Positions 44,902-52,943 of a stretch of DNA of 64,000 nucleotides are shown piece after piece. A program made the translations under genes and the position numbers. The DNA comes from UBA5189 sp040389445. Its GTDB lineage: Bacteria > Chloroflexota > Limnocylindria > Limnocylindrales > CSP1-4. Each line of letters starts with the position of its first letter. Position 1 is the first letter of the stretch. The stretch is taken from positions 62,001-126,000 of the forward strand of contig JAZJZX010000002.1 of NCBI GenBank assembly GCA_040389445.1. Reading direction: 5' to 3'. The notes beneath the pieces were generated by a model, which saw only the letters and a program-made list of their open reading frames with translations, ran no database searches and was not told the origin of the DNA.

Positions 44902-46092
44902 TCAGCCTCCAAGCCGGACAGCCAGCGGGCTGACGTCTCCCGTTCGGGCGTCCAGTCGGTGGATCTGCGGAAGACCGGACCCGCTGGAGAGGGCGTCGGC
45001 AATCGATCGATCCGAGGCGAGGAGGATCGAGCCCGCATCGCCGCTCGCCATGGCGAAGAGCCGGAGTGCTGGCTTCGGCGTGGCCGGCTCGTCGTAGAGC
45101 ACGGTGATCGCATCCGTCGCGAGGTCGACGACGAGGATGCGGTATCCGTCAGCGTCCTCGGTGTCCAGCACGACGGTTGTCTCGCCGGTCATGAGGATCA
45201 CGCTGGGCTCGATCTTGGGATCAAGGCTGCTCGCGTGTACTGCGCCCGAGGCGAGATCGAGCACCTGCCAGGGTGCGCCCGTCCGCGTTCGCCCGATCGC
45301 GAGTTGGTCCGAGATCGCGACCGCCGGGAAGGGCTCGGTGATGCGGCGAGCGGTCAACGACCCGGCATCGACGATGTCGACGATGCACCCCTCCATGTCG
45401 CAGATCGTGGAGGCAAGCGTCTGCCCCGAGGGGGACCAGAGGAGGTAGTTCCGCTCGTAGCCCGCGGCCAGGGGTCCCGGCGCGACGATCTGGTGGAACT
45501 CTCCGGTCCGCACGTCCAGGGCGGCGATGCCTTCGTCCTGGCCGTCACCCCCGCCGTGGATGAACACATACCGGCCCTCACGGTCGACGCGTGCCTTGCC
45601 CGTCCTCTCCGAGAACGGCACCGCGTACGCATGCACCGTCCAGCCATCGGCGGGGCCGGCCGCACCGACGAGCGTGTCACCGCCGGACCGTCGGAGAACG
45701 GCGACATGACCCCAGTCGGCCTTCGCCCAGCCATCTCCAATCGCAAGGCTGCTCGCCGGCGCGGATCCAATCCCGACCAGCCAGCCCCCTGTCGCCGGGT
45801 CCTTCACCGTCCACGCCAGCGCATCCATCGCGGCTCGACCCGCCGGCGGGACGACCGGACTGGCTGACGGGCCGCTCTCGGCGGGCGTGGCGCCTGACGT
45901 GCTCGGTACGGGAGACGCGTCCGGAACCGGCGAGGGAACGGCGCCGGGTGCCCCAGCGCGGGGCTGCGGCGCGATCACCATCGCGAACAGCGCGGCCCCG
46001 ATGACCAGCGTCGTCAGTGTGCCCGGAAAGGTCAATGACCGGCCGCGGCGAATCTGCTCAGGCGATACGGGATGGCCGGGTACATTCGTCAT
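44902..46092 (-). CDS. Membrane-anchored beta-propeller-like protein, unknown function
   Basis: A 396-residue protein with one N-terminal membrane helix (LTTLVIGAALFAMVIAPQ, about residues 25-42), then a Pro/Ser/Ala-rich stretch and a large extracytoplasmic domain. That domain has repeating strand motifs seen in TolB/WD40-like propellers, such as RYVFIHGGG, YLLWSPSGQTLAS, WQVLDLASGAV, YRILVVDLATDAI and QIHRLDARTGDVS. No enzymatic motif is visible. The ATG at 46092 is preferred to the TTG five codons earlier because GGGAG lies 8 nt upstream. It is convergent with the purine operon and starts the accessory stretch. Confidence 0.75.
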   Translation of the reverse strand: MTNVPGHPVSPEQIRRGRSLTFPGTLTTLVIGAALFAMVIAPQPRAGAPGAVPSPVPDASPVPSTSGATPAESGPSASPVVPPAGRAAMDALAWTVKDPATGGWLVGIGSAPASSLAIGDGWAKADWGHVAVLRRSGGDTLVGAAGPADGWTVHAYAVPFSERTGKARVDREGRYVFIHGGGDGQDEGIAALDVRTGEFHQIVAPGPLAAGYERNYLLWSPSGQTLASTICDMEGCIVDIVDAGSLTARRITEPFPAVAISDQLAIGRTRTGAPWQVLDLASGAVHASSLDPKIEPSVILMTGETTVVLDTEDADGYRILVVDLATDAITVLYDEPATPKPALRLFAMASGDAGSILLASDRSIADALSSGSGLPQIHRLDARTGDVSPLAVRLGG

Positions 46093-46126
46093 CTTTGAGT
46101 CTCCCAAGGGGCTGCGGTGCGAAGAC

Positions 46127-47171
46127 CTAGCAGGGTGTGGTCCATGTCACAGTCGAGATTGGCGAGTTGACGGAGTTGACCGTCGCCTCGCCCGAATAGC
46201 GAATGCGCAGGTCATACGTCCCCGATGAGAAGCCGATGGATCCCGACCAAGATCCGCTCGAGACTGCTGCGAAAGTTGAGTAGTCAGCCCAGCTTCCGCC
46301 TGCTGGGCGCCGCTCTAACGTGACCGAGCGACTTCCAAGACCGTTCGCACTGAACAGTCCATAGTACGAATTCGTCTCCAGCCGAAGGACCCCGGACACA
46401 ACCACAAGTTCGCCCGGGCAGGCGATCGTCGTGGACACTGACCGTGACGAGGTCGAGTCAAGCTTCCCGCCCGTTGTTCCCGAGATGTGATCCACGCATG
46501 CCGGATACGTGTTCGTGAGGGCGGCCACGTCGTACTCGCGCTGGAGTTCAATGACGTCGCACTCCTGAAGGTTGTGCGTCTGTGATCCAGTAGCGGCGTA
46601 TCTCGGCGGGGACAATCGCATGACGGTGTAGCTCTCGGACTCCGTCGAGTGAGCGTCGTTGCCACCGTTGTCTTCGGACCGTGCAAGGCCCGCGACGTGC
46701 CCGAGCTCGTGCACGGCGACTCGCCGGACGTCTAGACAGCCAGTCGCCCAGCCGGTCTCCTGGCACCACGTCTCCTCGTCGGCAAACGTCATTGAGCCCC
46801 AATGGCGCGAGACGGTGTCGTAGGTCGTGCACGCATACCAGAGGACGGCGGAGCCGGAGCAGGGGGAGTCCGCCCTCATCTGGAACCGTACGTAGTTATC
46901 GTTGAGCGCCGCATTCAAACAGGAATCGCGGCGCCTTCGAGAGATTGCCGACCGGCCAGTCCGTCTCAGCCGCAGTCCGGAACGATGAGCGAAGCCAGTA
47001 GGTGGAACTTCCATCGGCGCCCGAGCCCCAATCGAATTGCTCGGTCACCCCCGGCGAGTACTTGTACGCCCCAATTGTTGGGCTGTGAGCCAAGACGTGG
47101 CCAGGTGCGGACTGAACAGCAACGATGGCAAGCACAGCTGCCAGCCAGCGGGATCGGGCGCTCCCTATCAT
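46127..47171 (-). pseudogene. Secreted metzincin-like metalloprotease, interrupted by a frameshift
   Basis: ATG 47171, with a GGGGGGA ribosome site, opens a frame encoding a clean signal peptide (WLAAVLAIVAVQSAPGHVLA) and the start of a mature protein, but it stops near 46896. The continuation is in another frame, with the break near 46915-46930; the second frame runs to 46127. It carries RRVAVHELGHVAGLARSED, a zinc-protease HExxHxxG motif, and SYTVM, a possible Met-turn. The third metal ligand position of metzincins is Arg here. The C-terminal 130 residues look like a beta-sandwich (SWSGSIGFSSGTYDLRIRY). Base composition is visibly lower in GC than neighbours. One inserted or deleted base, or a sequencing error, explains the break. 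Confidence 0.65.
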
Positions 47172-47383
47172 CGGTCCCCCCGTGCGTGTCCTTGCGCGTG
47201 GTTCCGGGCCGTGCCCCCGCCATGGACGCGAGCGGGAGCTTTGCCTGCGGCAGCTGGACTTCGACCTGCGATACGACCATCACCTCACCCCCTCGGCATC
47301 TGGCCCGGTCGCGTCGCGCGACAACCCCCCTGCAGTCGGGTGCAACCTGTGGCGAACGTAGAGAGAGAGAAAGAGTTTGTCAA

Positions 47384-47389
47384 TACACT
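47384..47389 (+). promoter_or_regulatory. -10 element (TACACT) before the truncated P450
   Basis: TACACT is followed by 7 nt and ATG 47397. It suggests that the P450 fragment still has a leaderless promoter. Confidence 0.35.
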
Positions 47390-47396
47390 TCTGCCA

Positions 47397-47740
47397 ATGA
47401 AGCAGGGGCCCCACTTCGATCCGACGGACCCCGCCGTCGCCCTGGACCCGTACCCGACGTACGCGGCGCTCCGCGAGGCGACGCCGGTCTGGCACTCGCC
47501 GCTCGACGGGACGTACTTCATCACCCGTCACGCCGACGTCCATGAGGCCTCGCGCCCCAAGCTGCTCGGCTTGGACTTCGGGGATCGGGAGGGGTTCGAG
47601 GGCGTCGGCCGGGTATGGGAGGACCCGCGCAACGCCAACTTCGCGGCGTTCGAACGCTGGGACCTCATCGCCCTGGAGCCGCCGGACCACACGAAGCTGC
47701 GGCGCCTCGTCCTGTCGGCGTTCACCCCACGGGCCGTCGA
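47397..47740 (+). pseudogene. Cytochrome P450, N-terminal fragment
   Basis: About 115 codons match the start of the intact P450 at 48049-49284 throughout: FDPTDPAVALDPYPTYAALR, YFITRHADVHEA, FERWDLIALEPPDHTKLRR and LSAFTPRAVD. At the GTCGA at 47736-47740 it switches to a purH-derived sequence. The I-helix, ExxR and haem-binding regions are absent, so it cannot be a functional P450. The open frame runs on to 47972 only because it reads through the purH remnant. Confidence 0.8.
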
Positions 47741-48045
47741 CGCGACGCTCGCGGGTCGCGTGGCTCCCGGCGCGCCGTCGCCCCGGGCCAGGTGTCACGC
47801 GTGGACGCCGCGCGGCAGGCCGTCGAGAAGGCACGCCGGTTCGCCGGAGAGGAGGCCCTCCGGGGCGCCGCCTGTGGCTCGGATGCCTTCTTCCCGTTCC
47901 CCGATGCGGTCGAGCATGCCTTCAGGCGGGTGTCACCGCCTTCCTCCAGCCCGGCGGCTCGATGCGCGATAATGCCGTGGTCGCCGCCGCGGATGCCGCT
48001 GGTGCTGCGATGCTCGTCACCGGGACCCGCCACTTCCGGCACTGA
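47736..48045 (+). pseudogene. Damaged copy of the purH 3' end
   Basis: Bases 47736-47783 match purNH 44302-44349 (39 of 48 positions). After a skip of about 208 nt, 47784-47914 is identical to 44558-44688 over 131 nt. Then 47915-48045 resembles 44689-44820 with substitutions and a one-base shift. The last part still encodes QPGGSMRDNAVVAAADAAG and the PurH C-terminus VTGTRHFRH, followed after 3 nt by the intact P450 gene. It is therefore a relic of a purH that once ended directly before a P450. Confidence 0.85.
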
Positions 48046-48048
48046 GGG

Positions 48049-49284
48049 ATGATCCCGACGTTTGATCCGACTGATCCCGCGACTGCGCTCGATCCATATC
48101 CGGCCTACGCCGCCCTGCGCGAGGCCGTCCCGGTCTGGTTTTCGCCGGTGATGAACCTGCACTTCATCACGCGCCACGCGGATGTCCACGAGGCCTGGCG
48201 GGATCGTCGGCTCGGGTCGGACTTCGGCGATCGAGCGGGCTTCGATGCCAGCGCCCAACCGTGGCGCTCCGGAGCGTACTCGGCATTCGCCCGGTTCGAG
48301 CGCTGGGACCTCCTCGCCATCGAGCCGCCCGACCATACGATGCTGCGGCGCCTCGTCCTGGCGGCATTCACGTCACGCGCTGTGGAGGCGCAGCGGGCCA
48401 GGATCGAGCGGGCGGTCGAGGTGGCCATCGATGCAGCCCGCGAGCGCGGGTCCATCGATGTCGTGCGCGATCTCGCCGAGCCGCTCTCGCTCGGCGTCAT
48501 CTGCGACCTGATCGGGGTGCCGATTGCAGAACGATCAGTGGTCATCGACCTCTCGCATGCCGTGGTCGCGATGTACGAACCCGATCCATCTGCCGAGATC
48601 AAGATGTGCGCGAATGATGCCGCGGGCGTCTTCCTGGACCTCATGCACGCGCTCATCGCGGATCGTCGGCGCGCTCCAACCGAGGACCTGGTGACCGCGC
48701 TCACGGTGGCCGAGGCGGGCGGCGGCAGGCTTGACGACGACCAGATCGCGTCCACGGCCATGGTGCTTCTCATGGCCGGCCACGAGGCATCGGTCAATGC
48801 GGCCTCCAACGGCGTCGCGGCCTTCGCGCGCCACCCGACCGAGTGGCAGGCGGTTGTGTCCGGCGCGGTGCGCCCGGACGTGGCGATCGAGGAGGTCCTG
48901 CGCTGGGATCCGCCGCTCCAGTATTTCCACCGCTGGGTCCTCGAGGATGGCTTCACCGTCGGTGGCGCCGACGGGGTCGCGATCCATCGCGGCGAGCGTG
49001 TCGGGCTGATGATCGGTTCCGCGAATCGCGATGGCCGCCGCTTTGCAGACCCAGATGCGTTCCGCGTCAGCCGCGGCGAGACCGCCCACCTGAGCTTCGG
49101 TGGAGGCATCCATTTCTGCCTCGGCGCCCCGCTCGCCAGGCTGGAGCTCGAGGTCCTGTTCGCGACCCTGGCGCGGCGATTCCGCCAATTCAGAATCCTC
49201 GCTGGCGCCGAGCGACGGGCCGGTTTCCAGTTCCGCGGTTACAGCCGCCTGCCGATCGCGGTGGACGACGGACTCGTCGGCTGA
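48049..49284 (+). CDS. Cytochrome P450
   Basis: A 411-residue haem monooxygenase of the soluble bacterial type. It has the I-helix oxygen-binding motif MAGHEASVNA at about residue 242, the K-helix EEVLRWDPPLQYFHRW (ExxR at about 283), and the haem-ligand loop FGGGIHFCLGAPLARLE with the thiolate Cys near residue 360. The N-terminus TFDPTDPATALDPYPAYAAL and HADVHEAWRD resemble the CYP107/CYP1xx-type bacterial P450s. The substrate is unknown. No ferredoxin or reductase is adjacent. The ATG follows the TGA of the purH remnant by 3 nt. A truncated paralogue lies upstream at 47397. Confidence 0.95.
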   Translation: MIPTFDPTDPATALDPYPAYAALREAVPVWFSPVMNLHFITRHADVHEAWRDRRLGSDFGDRAGFDASAQPWRSGAYSAFARFERWDLLAIEPPDHTMLRRLVLAAFTSRAVEAQRARIERAVEVAIDAARERGSIDVVRDLAEPLSLGVICDLIGVPIAERSVVIDLSHAVVAMYEPDPSAEIKMCANDAAGVFLDLMHALIADRRRAPTEDLVTALTVAEAGGGRLDDDQIASTAMVLLMAGHEASVNAASNGVAAFARHPTEWQAVVSGAVRPDVAIEEVLRWDPPLQYFHRWVLEDGFTVGGADGVAIHRGERVGLMIGSANRDGRRFADPDAFRVSRGETAHLSFGGGIHFCLGAPLARLELEVLFATLARRFRQFRILAGAERRAGFQFRGYSRLPIAVDDGLVG

Positions 49285-49619
49285 CCGGCCGGTCGCAGAT
49301 TTGGCTGTACGCCGCCACGCCGGGACGGCCTAGATGCGCGCGTGAAGGTGCTTGCGACCCACCGCGACCTGTTCTCCAATCGCCCGCTCGTCAAGCTGCT
49401 AGCCTAGCCGGATACCCGGGCCGCAACGCGCCAATTCCGTCACTGACGGTCGGGCGGCATCAGAGGCGTCCCGAGGGTCAAGTGCCTCTTGACATGGCGC
49501 TGGGGGGGGGCTCCATGATGGCGTCGTGAGTCCCACGACGGCTCGTTGTCGTACCGGAGCAATCAACTGCCATCCCGGTAGGTCGGCGACTAGGCCGACT
49601 TCTGCAGCGGGTCTTCATT
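49285..49619 (+). other. Gene-free stretch with a possible transporter remnant
   Basis: No intact gene is visible. GTG 49341 opens a 21-codon frame (VKVLATHRDLFSNRPLVKLL) that looks like the N-terminus of a major-facilitator transporter and then stops at 49404-49406. A run of ten Gs lies at about 49502-49511. The sequence drops in GC towards the following gene. Confidence 0.3.
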
Positions 49620-50378
49620 GTGGGCTGCGTCGTAGCAGCGAACTCGATCGTCAATCCGGTGCCCGCAGCTGCAGCCGGTTTGTGCAGCATCGCTCTGCAC
49701 GGTAACTTCCATATTGTTGCGAACAAGTTCGCCGATGAGGTGGGTGCAACGTACTTCGATCTCGTTCGGGGGGATCTGACGGTGCGGAACCTCGACGTCT
49801 GCGCCGGCTCCGGCAACGGGTCAACGTACGTGCTGGCTGCCAACATCGAAACGGCAGTGGGCCAGGTCGTCCAGATCGGCTATGGGCAGATATCGGGGTT
49901 CACAGGACGTCGCTTCTATTACGCGCTCGGGTCGGTCACTGCAATCGAATGGCCGAATTCGAGCTACTTGCCGACCTTAGGTGACCGATATCGCTTCTCG
50001 ATCACCCGCTTCGTAGAACCTGGCGGGCTGCAGGATACGATCGTCACGATCCAGAACCTCGATCACCCATCGACCTCGACGGTGACGCGTAGCGGCTGGT
50101 ATTCGGCGCTCAATCATGCTTGGTGGGGTGCCGAGACAGAAGACAGCGCATCGGCCCACGGCGTGCCAGCCGGGCAGGCAAACCAGAACGTGGCGTATAT
50201 GGGCTACAGCCCCAACACGTCTGGAGCCATTTACTACCGTTCGGGCATGACCTGTGGCGATATCTTCAAGGATTTCACATGGGATGGAAGCAATGGTGCG
50301 GCGTGCTCAGGCACGCGTCACGGACACATTGGCACATGGGTCTATGGCGGGGATGAGCTGGCGCCGGAGACGCACTAG
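49620..50378 (+). CDS. Secreted protein of unknown function
   Basis: A 252-residue frame from GTG 49620. It begins CVVAANSIVNPVPAAAAGL, the second half of a signal peptide; the frame is open upstream for 30 codons (with basic residues RRLGRLLQRVFIV) but has no ATG, GTG or TTG, so the true start may be lost or non-canonical. The mature protein is rich in aromatic and small polar residues (VLAANIETAVGQVVQIGYGQ, WYSALNHAWWGAE) and ends with a histidine/glycine segment. Three or four cysteines suggest disulfides. I recognise no family. GC is lower than in neighbouring housekeeping genes. Confidence 0.55.
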   Translation: MGCVVAANSIVNPVPAAAAGLCSIALHGNFHIVANKFADEVGATYFDLVRGDLTVRNLDVCAGSGNGSTYVLAANIETAVGQVVQIGYGQISGFTGRRFYYALGSVTAIEWPNSSYLPTLGDRYRFSITRFVEPGGLQDTIVTIQNLDHPSTSTVTRSGWYSALNHAWWGAETEDSASAHGVPAGQANQNVAYMGYSPNTSGAIYYRSGMTCGDIFKDFTWDGSNGAACSGTRHGHIGTWVYGGDELAPETH

Positions 50379-50381
50379 CAT
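50376..50381 (+). promoter_or_regulatory. -10 element (TAGCAT) before 50389
   Basis: TAGCAT is followed by 7 nt and ATG 50389. The TAG (50376-50378) is also the stop of the preceding gene. Confidence 0.35.
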
Positions 50382-50388
50382 GGACAGA

Positions 50389-50970
50389 ATGTCACCTGGG
50401 CGAAGGAGATCCTCGACGGCCCGTGTCGCCCTCCTAGCCGTAGCTGGCGTCGGCCTTTTCGTTGTCGCGGCCTGGGTGCTGACCGCCGGCGGCAACCAGC
50501 GGCCGGATAGTCTGGGCGTCGTGGGTGATATTCCGAACCGCGTCGTCAGCGGCCTTGACCAGGATGTTCCATGCACCGAGAACGCCGATGGCGTGCAGAC
50601 GTGCGCGACGCCGTTGCCGAAGCTCACGACTGCCGACAAGGCCTCGGCATCTGCATTGATCATCGAGAATGGAACCGTCAAACTTGATCACCTCGGCAAG
50701 TATCGAGTGTTCCTCGGGCAGGTGGTGCTGGCCCGGGGCATCGTTCAGAGTTCGGTGCTGGAACTCGGCAACGTGCGCTCCGAGACCTACCTCGCCCCAT
50801 CCTTCAGGCTCGAACTCGAGGATGCATCAAGCCACCGCGTTCTCCCCCGCAACATCTACGACAAGGGCATCACGGATGGACCGCAGCGAGTGGACGCGTA
50901 CCTTGTATTCGATCTCCAGTGGTATCAGGAAGGCGCGTCGATTCTCATCTCGCGCGTCGAGGTCAATTGA
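50389..50970 (+). CDS. Membrane-anchored protein of unknown function
   Basis: A 193-residue protein: about 10 basic residues (SPGRRRSSTARV), one membrane helix (ALLAVAGVGLFVVAAWVLTA, residues about 13-32), then an extracytoplasmic domain of about 155 residues. That domain contains a cysteine pair (VPCTENADGVQTCATPL) and an apparent beta-rich fold (LGKYRVFLGQVVLARGIVQ; AYLVFDLQWYQEGASILIS). No known family is recognised. The ATG lies 7 nt after TAGCAT; an ATG three codons earlier (50380) is also in frame. It follows the secreted protein at 49620 and may be functionally linked to it. Confidence 0.6.
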   Translation: MSPGRRRSSTARVALLAVAGVGLFVVAAWVLTAGGNQRPDSLGVVGDIPNRVVSGLDQDVPCTENADGVQTCATPLPKLTTADKASASALIIENGTVKLDHLGKYRVFLGQVVLARGIVQSSVLELGNVRSETYLAPSFRLELEDASSHRVLPRNIYDKGITDGPQRVDAYLVFDLQWYQEGASILISRVEVN

Positions 50971-51046
50971 CGCCGGGGTCGACAGACGAGGCGAGGGCAA
51001 CTGCCAGCCCGAAGGCAGGCGGACGACGGGCGGCTGACCGACTGGT

Positions 51047-51052
51047 TATGAT
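51047..51052 (+). promoter_or_regulatory. -10 element (TATGAT) upstream of metG
   Basis: TATGAT is followed by 7 nt and ATG 51060, the start of a short ORF in the metG leader. It is the best candidate promoter for metG. Confidence 0.4.
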
Positions 51053-51059
51053 CAGCGTC

Positions 51060-51119
51060 ATGCCGCACCCGAGGTCGATGGCGATGCCCGGGCGGCCACG
51101 GTCGAGCGCCGGCGCCTGA
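51060..51119 (+). CDS. Possible 19-residue leader peptide upstream of metG
   Basis: A short frame MPHPRSMAMPGRPRSSAGA with three Met codons among the first nine positions lies 7 nt after a TATGAT box and 112 nt before metG. The sequence between contains the perfect palindrome CCGATCGATCGATCGG (51174-51189) and other GC-rich inverted repeats. A Met-sensing attenuator is conceivable, but Met content alone is weak evidence. Confidence 0.25.
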   Translation: MPHPRSMAMPGRPRSSAGA

Positions 51120-51231
51120 TCTCGATACCGGGATCGGCGGGCTCCTCGCCCCGCGGCCGCCTGCATCGACCTGCCGATCGATCGATCGGTCCACGACCTG
51201 CCGCCGCGCGGCGCCCCGAGGTGCCCCTCCC

Positions 51232-52890
51232 TTGACCGACCGCCCCACCTTCTATCTGACGACCGCCATCGCCTATGCCAACAACAAGCCCGGCCTCCAC
51301 ACCCTGTACGAGGTGATCGGCGCCGATGTCATCGCGCGCTGGCACCGGATGAAGGGCCACGACACGCGCTTCCTCACCGGCACCGATGAGCATTCGGTGA
51401 ACATCGCCCAGCGAGCCGCCGAGGAGGGCATGCCGCCGAAGGCGTTCGTGGACGAGAAGGTCGGCCTGTTCACCTCGGCCGAGGCAGCTCTCGGGATCAG
51501 CCCGGACCGGTTCATCCGGACGACCGATCCGGATCACGTCCGGGCCGCCCAGGAGATGGTCCGCCGGGCCCACGCCAACGGCGATATCTACCTCGGCACG
51601 TACGAAGGTTGGTACTGCCCGAACGAGGGCTTCAAGGCGGCGAGCGACCTGCTCGAGACGGCCGGCGGCTGGCGCTGTCCCAACCACCCGGACGTCGAGC
51701 TCCAGTGGCTGACCGAGAAGAACTGGTTCTTCCGCCTGTCCGCCTACCAGGAGCGCCTGGAGCGCTGGTTCCTCGACAACCCCGAGGCCGTCCAGCCGGA
51801 CTACCGCCGCAACGAGATGCTCGGCTTCATCCGCGGGGGCCTCGAGGACTTCTCGATCTCCCGGGCCGGGGCGACCTGGGGGATTCCCTTCCCGATCGCC
51901 GAAGACGGCACGACGGCCCAGCGCGAGGACGGGACCTGGGACCCGGAGGCCGGGACGATCTACGTCTGGTACGACGCCCTCATCAACTACATCACGGGAG
52001 CGGGGTTTCCCGATGACCCCGAGGCGTTCGGGCGGTGGTGGCCGGCCGACCTGCACGTCATCGGCAAGGACATTGCGCGGTTCCACACGATCTACTGGCC
52101 GGCCATGCTGTGGAGCGCCGGGCTCGAGGCGCCGCGCAAGGTCTGGATCCACGGCTGGCTGCTCGCCGCGGGCGGCGAGCGGATGAGCAAGAGTCGAGGT
52201 AATTTCCTCGATCCGGTCGACTTCGTGGCGGCGTTCGGCTCCGATGGATCTCGCTACGTGACGCTGCGCGAGGTCGCCTTCGACCGCGACACGGAGGTCA
52301 GCTGGGACGGATTCGTGCGTCGCTACAACGCGGACCTCGCGAACGACTTCGGCAACCTCGTGAACCGGACCGTGTCCATGGCCGGCCGATACCTCGGCGG
52401 CGAGCGGCCGGCGCCCCGAACGGCCGATGGATCCTCGCCGCTCGCGGTCGCGTGGACCGATACGCTCTCCGAATATGCGCGCCGACTCGAGTCGTGCGAG
52501 CTCCACGATGCACTGGCCGCGCTCTGGGAGTTCGTCGGCGCGGCCAATCGCTTCGTCGATGCCGAACAACCGTGGACGATCGCGAAGGCCGCGAAGGCCG
52601 GCGAAGGGGAGGCAGCGGCCCACCTGCGGGATGTCCTCGGCGATCTGGTGGAGGCGTGCCGCCTGCTCGGGCTGGCGGCGGCGCCGTTCCTCCCGGCGAG
52701 CGCGCCACGGGTGCTTGCCCAGCTCGGCCACGCGTACCCGTACGAGCACGACGGCAACGGCGGCCCGGCCCTCCTGACGGAGCTGGCGTGGGGCGCTCAC
52801 GCGGGGGAGTCCGGCTCCATGGCCGCCCCGGAACCGCTCTTTCCTCGGCTGGAGGTCGAGGGCACGCGAGGCGTGACGGCCGAGGCGTAG
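51232..52890 (+). CDS. metG: Methionyl-tRNA synthetase
   Basis: A 552-residue class I synthetase that charges tRNA-Met. It opens TFYLTTAIAYANNKPGLHTL, where the HIGH motif is replaced by GLHT, then LTGTDEHSVNIAQRAAEEG (the TDEHG-like block). A reduced zinc-knuckle region has only two CP pairs (WYCPNEGF; RCPNHPD), followed by WYDALINYITGAGFP, HVIGKDIARFHTIYWPAML and the KMSKS motif RMSKSRGNFLDP near residue 316. An anticodon-binding helical domain follows; there is no C-terminal EMAP-like domain. The start is TTG 51232 with GAGGTG eight nt upstream. tatD follows 53 nt after its stop, a common neighbour of metG. Confidence 0.95.
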   Translation: MTDRPTFYLTTAIAYANNKPGLHTLYEVIGADVIARWHRMKGHDTRFLTGTDEHSVNIAQRAAEEGMPPKAFVDEKVGLFTSAEAALGISPDRFIRTTDPDHVRAAQEMVRRAHANGDIYLGTYEGWYCPNEGFKAASDLLETAGGWRCPNHPDVELQWLTEKNWFFRLSAYQERLERWFLDNPEAVQPDYRRNEMLGFIRGGLEDFSISRAGATWGIPFPIAEDGTTAQREDGTWDPEAGTIYVWYDALINYITGAGFPDDPEAFGRWWPADLHVIGKDIARFHTIYWPAMLWSAGLEAPRKVWIHGWLLAAGGERMSKSRGNFLDPVDFVAAFGSDGSRYVTLREVAFDRDTEVSWDGFVRRYNADLANDFGNLVNRTVSMAGRYLGGERPAPRTADGSSPLAVAWTDTLSEYARRLESCELHDALAALWEFVGAANRFVDAEQPWTIAKAAKAGEGEAAAHLRDVLGDLVEACRLLGLAAAPFLPASAPRVLAQLGHAYPYEHDGNGGPALLTELAWGAHAGESGSMAAPEPLFPRLEVEGTRGVTAEA

Positions 52891-52931
52891 AAGCCGAGGC
52901 GTTACGGCCGAACCGTGACCCCCTCTGCCCG

Positions 52932-52937
52932 TACCAT
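52932..52937 (+). promoter_or_regulatory. -10 element (TACCAT) for apparently leaderless tatD
   Basis: TACCAT, then CTGGTC, then GTG 52944. No ribosome-binding site is visible. Confidence 0.4.
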
Positions 52938-52943
52938 CTGGTC

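Noticed and set aside
47037..47972. A 311-codon frame across the P450 fragment as one gene
   Set aside because: Only 47397-47740 is P450-like; upstream lies non-coding DNA and downstream the frame reads the purH remnant.
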